A DNA stretch of 9,159 nt, taken from assembly GCA_903829565.1 (NCBI GenBank), contig CAIKQM010000686.1:1-9159 (forward strand), given 5' to 3'. The translations under genes and the position numbers were made by a program. This document shows, one piece after another, positions 5,293 to 9,159 of this stretch. The notes below the pieces were generated by a model. It saw only the letters and a program-made list of their open reading frames with translations, had not been told where the DNA came from and did no database searches. The stretch is from an uncultured Planctomycetota bacterium (GTDB taxonomy: Bacteria > Planctomycetota > UBA1135 > GCA-002686595). Every line of letters starts with the position of its first letter. Positions within the stretch are counted from its first letter, which is position 1.

Positions 5293-5735
5293 GCGACACG
5301 ACAGAAACCCAAGGCCGTGACTACATGGCCAAGCACCGCTTCGCTCGCATCACTGCGCGCAAGGCTGGTCGCATCGCCGACATGATTCGTGGCCGTAGCG
5401 TCAACGAAGCACTCGAGCTGTTGCAGTTCACGCCCAACCGCGGCGCGAGCTTCTACATGAAGGTCGTCAAGTCGGCCGTGGCGAACGCCAGCATGGACGA
5501 GTCGGTCAACGTGAACCGCCTCTACATCTGCGACGCCCGTGCAGACGTGGGCCCCTTGCTCAACAACCGCATGCGCTTCCGTCCTGGTCCGCAGGGCCGT
5601 GCCATGCCGTTTGCCAAGCGCTTGTCGCACCTGACCGTCAAGGTGCGCGAGTTCGCCGAAGAGACTGCACCCGCAGCCAAGTCATCCGCCGGCAAGTCTT
5701 CCGCTAAGAAGGGAGATTCGAAGAAGGCTTCCTGA
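5289..5735 (+). CDS. rplV: 50S ribosomal protein L22 with N- and C-terminal extensions
   Basis: The 148-residue product is longer than typical L22 (about 110). The core starts near residue 15 (HRFARITARKAGRIADMIRG) and includes LELLQFTPNRGASFYMKVVKSAVANA and a beta-hairpin segment (VGPLLNNRMRFRPGPQGRA) that in the family reaches into the exit tunnel beside L4. The C-terminal tail, from about residue 122, is rich in Ala, Ser and Lys and probably disordered. A GTG start at 5289 overlaps the rpsS stop (GTGA) and is backed by a perfect AGGAGGT 5 bases upstream. L22 binds 23S rRNA early in assembly; its hairpin is where macrolide resistance mutations map in other bacteria. Confidence 0.96.
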   Translation: MSDTTETQGRDYMAKHRFARITARKAGRIADMIRGRSVNEALELLQFTPNRGASFYMKVVKSAVANASMDESVNVNRLYICDARADVGPLLNNRMRFRPGPQGRAMPFAKRLSHLTVKVREFAEETAPAAKSSAGKSSAKKGDSKKAS

Positions 5736-5753
5736 GCCTTCGGAGATCTACAC

Positions 5754-6485
5754 ATGGGACAAAAAATCCACCCGACAGGCTTCCGCCTGGGCACGATCGA
5801 ACCGTGGCGCAGCCGCTGGTACGCGCGCAAGAAGGATTTCGGTCGTTTGCTGCTGCAGGACAAGAAAATCCGCACGCACGTCAGCAAGGAATTCGGCTCG
5901 GCCGGCATTCCGCGCATCGAGATTGAGCGCACTGCCGACGCCGTCAACGTGATCATCTACACCGCGCGTCCCGGCGTCCTCGTCGGTCGCAAGGGTGTGC
6001 GCGTGGAAGAGCTCAAGAAGGAGCTCCAAGCGCTGACGGGCACGACGGTCCACCTGACGCTGCACGAAGTGAAGCGTCCGGAACTGGAAGCCAAGCTCGT
6101 CGCCGAAGTGGTTGCCGAAGCGCTCGAGAAGCGTCAGGCCTTCCGCCGCGCCAGCAAGCGCGCCATCCAAACCACGCTGCAGGCGGGTGCCAAGGGCATC
6201 AAGGTCGAGATGAACGGCCGCCTCGGTGGTGCGGAAATGGCCCGCCAGAACAAGGAACGCGAAGGTCGTGTTCCGTTGTCGACGCTCAAAGCACACGTCG
6301 ACTACGGCACTGCCGAAGCGAAGACCACCTACGGCGTCATCGGCGTCAAGGTGTGGATCTACAAGGGCGACATCGAGCGCGGCAAGATGATCGACTTTAA
6401 GGCTGCTGCGGCTGCCGGTGGTCGCGAACAGCGTGGTCCGCGTGGACCCCGTGGACCCCGTCCCCAGGGCCAGCAGGCCAACTGA
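5754..6485 (+). CDS. rpsC: 30S ribosomal protein S3
   Basis: The 243-residue product opens MGQKIHPTGFRLG. It has the type 2 KH domain with its G-x-x-G loop at Gly78-Arg79-Lys80-Gly81 (GVLVGRKGVRVEELKKEL), then the C-terminal domain with RASKRAIQ, GAKGIKVEMNGRLGG and YGVIGVKVWIYKGD. S3 forms part of the mRNA entry site in the 30S head, with helicase-associated Arg/Lys residues. The ending contains RGP repeated three times followed by a Gln-rich tail, encoded by near-identical 9-base units at 6432-6458. GGAG at 5742-5745 lies 8 bases before the ATG. rplP begins 15 bases after the stop. Confidence 0.97.
   Translation: MGQKIHPTGFRLGTIEPWRSRWYARKKDFGRLLLQDKKIRTHVSKEFGSAGIPRIEIERTADAVNVIIYTARPGVLVGRKGVRVEELKKELQALTGTTVHLTLHEVKRPELEAKLVAEVVAEALEKRQAFRRASKRAIQTTLQAGAKGIKVEMNGRLGGAEMARQNKEREGRVPLSTLKAHVDYGTAEAKTTYGVIGVKVWIYKGDIERGKMIDFKAAAAAGGREQRGPRGPRGPRPQGQQAN
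6432..6458 (+). repeat. Three 9-base in-frame tandem repeats in the rpsC tail
   Basis: Units CGTGGTCCG, CGTGGACCC and CGTGGACCC each encode Arg-Gly-Pro at the C-terminus of S3. The two last copies are identical, which suggests slippage expansion in a disordered tail. Confidence 0.75.
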
Positions 6486-6500
6486 TAGGAGCACAGAACC

Positions 6501-6923
6501 ATGTCAGCCATGATGCCCAAGCGGAGCAAGTACCGCAAAGTTCACCGGGGTCGCCTGAAGGGCGAAGCAACCCGCGGAAATCGCGTGGCCTTCGGTGACT
6601 ACGCGCTGCAGTCCATGGACTACTGCTGGCTCTCGGGCCGGCAGATCGAAGCCGGCCGCGTTGCCGCTTCGCGTGCCACGGGTGGTGCTGCGCGCATCTG
6701 GATCCGCGTCTTCCCGCACAAGCCGATTTCCGCCAAGGGTGCTGAAGTGCGCCTCGGTGTCGGTAAGGGTGAGGTTGAGTACTGGGCCGCGGAAATCAAG
6801 CCCGGCACCGTGCTCTACGAGATCGGTGGTATCTCGGAAGACAAGGCGCGTACGGCCTTCAAGCGCGTCGCCCACAAGATGCCCATCAAGGTCAAGATGA
6901 TCCGTCGTCTGCCGACGACCTGA
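6501..6923 (+). CDS. rplP: 50S ribosomal protein L16
   Basis: The 140-residue product contains the L16 core: MPKRSKYRK, RGNRVAFGDYALQSMD, RQIEAGRVAASRAT, WIRVFPHKPISAKGAEVRLG and GKGEVEYWAAEIKPGTVLYE. L16 binds late in 50S assembly near the A-site finger and helps position A-site tRNA. Arg84 sits at the equivalent of E. coli Arg81, the residue hydroxylated by YcfD (RoxA); the following Met is Leu here. Three nearby ATGs exist (6501, 6510 and 6513). The first is chosen because AGGAG at 6487-6491 is 9 bases upstream of it, adding four residues to the usual MPKR start. A 56-base gap follows before rpmC. Confidence 0.96.
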   Translation: MSAMMPKRSKYRKVHRGRLKGEATRGNRVAFGDYALQSMDYCWLSGRQIEAGRVAASRATGGAARIWIRVFPHKPISAKGAEVRLGVGKGEVEYWAAEIKPGTVLYEIGGISEDKARTAFKRVAHKMPIKVKMIRRLPTT

Positions 6924-6946
6924 GCCTGGCTAGACCAAGCGACCCA

Positions 6947-6964
6947 GATCAAGACGATCAAGAC
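6947..6964 (+). repeat. 9-base tandem direct repeat in the rplP-rpmC gap
   Basis: GATCAAGAC occurs twice head to tail (6947-6955, 6956-6964) within the 56-base gap. It is probably a chance local duplication; no regulatory role is evident. Confidence 0.7.
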
Positions 6965-6979
6965 GACTAGGACACCACG

Positions 6980-7195
6980 ATGAAAATTGAAGAGATCCGC
7001 AGCAAGACCGGCGACGAGCTGGAAATCGAACTGCAGAAGTTGCGTCGCGAGCTGTTTGACCTGCGCTTCAAGTCCAAGACGCAGGCTCTGAGCAGCCCCG
7101 CTCGCATTCGTCAATTGCGTCGCCAAGTGGCGCGCATGGAAACTGTGCTGACTGAGCGTCGGCTAGGCACTGCTACCGGTAAGAACGCGTCCTGA
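6980..7195 (+). CDS. rpmC: 50S ribosomal protein L29
   Basis: The 71-residue product is small and helical, with the L29 pattern KIEEIRSKTGDELEIELQKL-RRELFDLRFKSKTQAL then a second helix SPARIRQLRRQVARMETVLTE. L29 packs against L23 at the peptide exit and contributes to the docking site for trigger factor and SRP. AGGA at 6969-6972, 7 bases upstream of the ATG, is a suitable ribosome binding site. It is followed by rpsQ after 20 bases. The last ten residues are a polar tail without family landmarks. Confidence 0.95.
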   Translation: MKIEEIRSKTGDELEIELQKLRRELFDLRFKSKTQALSSPARIRQLRRQVARMETVLTERRLGTATGKNAS

Positions 7196-7215
7196 GCTAG
7201 GACGGACTGGAACAC

Positions 7216-7557
7216 ATGAGCACCACTGAACGCACGCGCCGCCGCACGGTCGAAGGGATCGTGACGAGCGACAAGATGACGCAGACCATCACGGTCCTCG
7301 TCGAGCGCACCTACAAGCACCCCAAGTACGGCAAGTACATTCGCAAGGCGAAGAAGTACCACGCCCACGACGAAGAAGGCACCGCGAAGACCGGTGACCT
7401 GGTCGAGATCGTGGAGTGCCGCCCGATGAGCAAGCTCAAGCGCTGGCGCCTCGTGCGCGTGGTGCGGGCCGGTGCGGTGACCAGCGGAACCATCGACTTC
7501 GCCCCCGAAGTTGTGAAGTCCGAAGCAGCCAAGAGCGGAAAGGGCGGTGACGCATGA
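7216..7557 (+). CDS. rpsQ: 30S ribosomal protein S17 with C-terminal extension
   Basis: The 113-residue product exceeds the usual 80-90. The S17 OB-fold spans about residues 8-85: VEGIVTSDKMTQTITVLVER, KHPKYGKYIRKAKKYHAHDE and the signature GDLVEIVECRPMSKLKRWRLV. S17 is a primary 16S rRNA binder in the 30S body. Beyond the core is a Val/Ala/Ser/Lys-rich tail of about 28 residues with no recognised motif, probably disordered. The TGA overlaps the rplN ATG (ATGA), suggesting coupled translation. Confidence 0.96.
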   Translation: MSTTERTRRRTVEGIVTSDKMTQTITVLVERTYKHPKYGKYIRKAKKYHAHDEEGTAKTGDLVEIVECRPMSKLKRWRLVRVVRAGAVTSGTIDFAPEVVKSEAAKSGKGGDA

Positions 7558-7922
7558 TTCAGATGCAATCGTTCCTCGACGTGGCGGACAACACGGGCGC
7601 CAAGCTCTGCCAGTGCATCAAAGTGCTGGGCGGAACGCACCGTCGCTACGCGAGCCTCGGCGACATCGTCGTCGTCTCCGTCAAGAAGTCCATGCCGGGC
7701 AGCGAACTCAAGCAGGGTTCGGTGGCCAAGGGCGTCATCGTGCGCGTCAAGAAGTCGACGCGCCGCGCTGACGGTTCCTACGTGCGCTTCGATCACAACG
7801 CGATTGTGATCGTGGACGCCGAAGGCAATCCGAAGGGCACGCGCATCTTTGGTGCCGTGGCGCGCGAACTGCGCGAACGCAACTTCATGAAGATCATTTC
7901 TCTCGCCCAGGAGGTGGTGTGA
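7554..7922 (+). CDS. rplN: 50S ribosomal protein L14
   Basis: The 122-residue product is exactly the family length. It opens MIQMQSFLDVADNTGAK and has KVLGGTHRRYASLGDIVVVSVK, the GSVAKGVIVRVKK strand, RFDHNAIVIVD, and GTRIFGAVARELRERNFMKI at the end. L14 lies at the subunit interface, forms bridge B8 with 16S rRNA and is the docking site of the silencing factor RsfS in other bacteria. It overlaps rpsQ by 4 bases at its start and rplX by 1 base at its end; the strong AGGAGGT used by rplX lies inside its last codons. Confidence 0.98.
   Translation: MIQMQSFLDVADNTGAKLCQCIKVLGGTHRRYASLGDIVVVSVKKSMPGSELKQGSVAKGVIVRVKKSTRRADGSYVRFDHNAIVIVDAEGNPKGTRIFGAVARELRERNFMKIISLAQEVV
7909..7915 (+). promoter_or_regulatory. 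Strong ribosome binding site fixing the rplX start
   Basis: AGGAGGT within the end of rplN lies 6 bases before ATG 7922 and only 3 bases before GTG 7919. The spacing favours the ATG. Confidence 0.8.
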
Positions 7923-8200
7923 TGTCCGCCGTCCAAACAGGCAAGTTCCGCTTCAAGAAGGGCGACACCGTCGTCGTCATCGCGGGCAACGACAAGGGCA
8001 AGACCGGCACGGTCAAGTCCGTCGTCCGCGAAACCGGCCGTGTGGTGGTGGAAGGTGTCAACCTCCGCTGGAAGCACAAGAAGCCGTCGCAAAAGAATCC
8101 GCAGGGCGAGCGCGTGCAAATCGAGATCGCCATCGACGCGTCGAACGTTGCCCATGTGGGCGCGAACGGCAAGCCGACCCGCAAGGCCCCTCAGCGCTGA
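7922..8200 (+). CDS. rplX: 50S ribosomal protein L24, short form
   Basis: The 92-residue product has the KOW motif near the N-terminus (KKGDTVVVIAGNDKGKTGTVKSV) followed by GRVVVEGVNLRWKHKKPSQKNPQGE and the conserved IDASNVAHVGANGKPTR. L24 is an assembly initiator that binds the 5' domain of 23S rRNA near the exit tunnel. Most bacterial L24s run on for some 10-20 more residues after GKPTR (a strand with a G-K-VRVAKKSG-like sequence); here the protein ends APQR and stops. rplE begins 10 bases after the stop, leaving no room for a lost tail. The ATG at 7922 is chosen over GTG 7919 by spacing from AGGAGGT. Confidence 0.95.
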   Translation: MSAVQTGKFRFKKGDTVVVIAGNDKGKTGTVKSVVRETGRVVVEGVNLRWKHKKPSQKNPQGERVQIEIAIDASNVAHVGANGKPTRKAPQR

Positions 8201-8210
8201 GCACTAAGCC

Positions 8211-8771
8211 ATGTCACGACTCAAGGACAAGTACAACTCAGATGTGAAGGCGCGCCTCAAGGAGCGCTTCAAGATCTCCAACGACCACGCGGTTCCGCGT
8301 CTCGAGAAGATCGTCATCAACATGGGCGTCAACGGCGCCGTTGAGAACAAGAACCGCGTCGAAACGGCCGCAAAGGACTTGGCGATCATCGCCGGTCAGC
8401 GTCCGACGATCCGCAAGGCCAAGCAGGCTATCTCGGGCTTCAAGCTGCGCGAGAACATGCCCATCGGCTGCGCCGTGACCCTGCGTCACGCCCGCATGTG
8501 GGAGTTCGCGGACCGCTTGTTCAGCATCGTCCTGCCGCGTATCCGCGACTTCCGCGGCGTCAAGGACCGTTTGGATGGCCGTGGTAACTACACGATGGGC
8601 CTGTCCGAGCAGTCGGTCTTCCCCGAAATCGACTTCGACAAGATCGAAGCGGTGCAGGGCATGGACATCACCTTCGTGACCAGTGCGCCGACCGACGAGC
8701 AGGGCTACGCCCTCCTCAAGGAATTGGGCATGCCGTTCATGATCCGCGAAACCAAGGGCAAGAAGGCCTGA
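8211..8771 (+). CDS. rplE: 50S ribosomal protein L5
   Basis: The 186-residue product fits L5 (about 179). It shows the opening SRLKDKYNSDVKARLKERF, the signature PRLEKIVINMGVNGAVENK, the segment GQRPTIRKAKQAISGFKLREN, MPIGCAVTLRHARMWEFADR, PRIRDFRGV and the GNYTMGLSEQSVFPEIDFDK block. L5 binds 5S rRNA and, with L18, brings it into the central protuberance, where it also contacts P-site tRNA and S13 (bridge B1b). No Shine-Dalgarno sequence is evident in the 10-base gap after rplX, so translation may depend on re-initiation from rplX. Confidence 0.98.
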   Translation: MSRLKDKYNSDVKARLKERFKISNDHAVPRLEKIVINMGVNGAVENKNRVETAAKDLAIIAGQRPTIRKAKQAISGFKLRENMPIGCAVTLRHARMWEFADRLFSIVLPRIRDFRGVKDRLDGRGNYTMGLSEQSVFPEIDFDKIEAVQGMDITFVTSAPTDEQGYALLKELGMPFMIRETKGKKA

Positions 8772-8791
8772 TTTCTTAACGAGACCAATCT

Positions 8792-8977
8792 ATGGCCAAG
8801 CTTTGCCTCATCCTCAAGAGCCAACAGAAGCCCAAGTTCTCCACGCGTGCGTACACGCGCTGCACGATGTGCGGCCGCGCGCGCGCCGTCTACCGCAAGT
8901 TCGGCATCTGCCGCCTCTGTCTGCGCAGCCTCGCGCACAAGGGCGAGATTCCTGGCATGCGCAAGGCCTCGTGGTGA
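8792..8977 (+). CDS. rpsN: 30S ribosomal protein S14, zinc-binding short form (type Z)
   Basis: The 61-residue product is the short C+ form of S14. Four cysteines, Cys24, Cys27, Cys40 and Cys43, make two C-x-x-C pairs (RCTMCGRARAVYRKFGICRLC) that bind one zinc ion. The ending HKGEIPGMRKASW is typical. S14 is in the 30S head beside S3 and S10. The short zinc form is common in Gram-positives, Planctomycetota and other groups, while proteobacteria such as E. coli have a long zinc-free form, so this argues against gamma- or betaproteobacteria. The 20-base gap from rplE has only a weak GAGA-like ribosome binding site. rpsH follows after 22 bases. Confidence 0.98.
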   Translation: MAKLCLILKSQQKPKFSTRAYTRCTMCGRARAVYRKFGICRLCLRSLAHKGEIPGMRKASW

Positions 8978-8999
8978 TCGAGAAGGGAACCAGAACGCC

Positions 9000-9159
9000 A
9001 TGATGACCGACCCGATTGCCGACATGTGCACCCGCATCCGCAACGCCAATGCGGTGCGTGCCCAATCCCTCTCCATGCCCGCTTCCCGCCTCAAGGTGGG
9101 GGTGGCGCAGATCCTCAAAGAAGAGGGTTTCATTAGCGACTACAAGGTCGAAGCTGGCA
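9000..9159 (+). CDS. rpsH: 30S ribosomal protein S8, 5' part (cut by window edge)
   Basis: About 53 residues are visible of roughly 130. They read MMTDPIADMCTRIRNANAV, then SLSMPASRLKVGVAQILKEEGFISDY, the N-terminal domain of S8. S8 is a primary 16S rRNA binder in the central domain; in E. coli it is the autogenous repressor of the spc operon, acting near rplE. Two consecutive ATGs (9000 and 9003) are possible; the first is closer to AAGGGA at 8983-8988 and is preferred. The usual Met-Leu of the ADMLTRIRNA motif reads Met-Cys here. Confidence 0.96.
   Translation, partial: MMTDPIADMCTRIRNANAVRAQSLSMPASRLKVGVAQILKEEGFISDYKVEAG

Noticed and set aside
5325..5735. ATG 5325 as the start of L22
   Set aside because: It would begin neatly at MAKHRF, but it lacks a ribosome binding site, while GTG 5289 has a perfect one and overlaps the rpsS stop.

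Overview
The window is the S10-spc ribosomal protein gene cluster of a GC-rich bacterium, with the end of an elongation factor G-like gene in front of it. All seventeen genes lie on the + strand. Phylum is inferred only from protein style. The C-terminal type of S14 (zinc ribbon), the HPCSPSG-LAKGGKTR end of L2, the GDYALQ / FPHKPISAKG blocks of L16 and the AKHRFARITARKA start of L22 look most like Planctomycetota (moderate confidence). No rRNA, tRNA, mobile element or CRISPR is present.

Layout. 1-1641: 3' part of a divergent EF-G paralogue; its GTPase N-terminus is off the left edge. 1642-1899: non-coding gap with a 12-bp hairpin and a good candidate promoter (TTGACA, 17-bp spacer, TAGTTT). 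1900-2205: rpsJ (S10). 2206-2563: a 358-base non-coding gap, unusual inside an S10 operon, packed with stem-loops. 2564-8977: rplC, rplD, rplW, rplB, rpsS, rplV, rpsC, rplP, rpmC, rpsQ, rplN, rplX, rplE and rpsN in the canonical order, with short gaps or stop/start overlaps that suggest translational coupling. 9000-9159: the start of rpsH, cut by the right edge.

The genes work together as parts of one machine. S10, S19, S3, S17, S14 and S8 build the 30S subunit. L3, L4, L23, L2, L22, L16, L29, L14, L24 and L5 build the 50S. The EF-G-like protein would act on the finished ribosome. No tuf gene lies between the EF-G gene and rpsJ, where many bacteria carry one.

The parts that are not routine are: (i) the structured RNA between rpsJ and rplC, including two mutually exclusive 10-bp hairpins that look like a switch; (ii) the EF-G-like gene, which keeps domains II, III and V but has lost the usual domain IV tip motifs and has almost no lysine; (iii) a short L24 lacking its usual C-terminal end. 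The rest is conserved housekeeping sequence.
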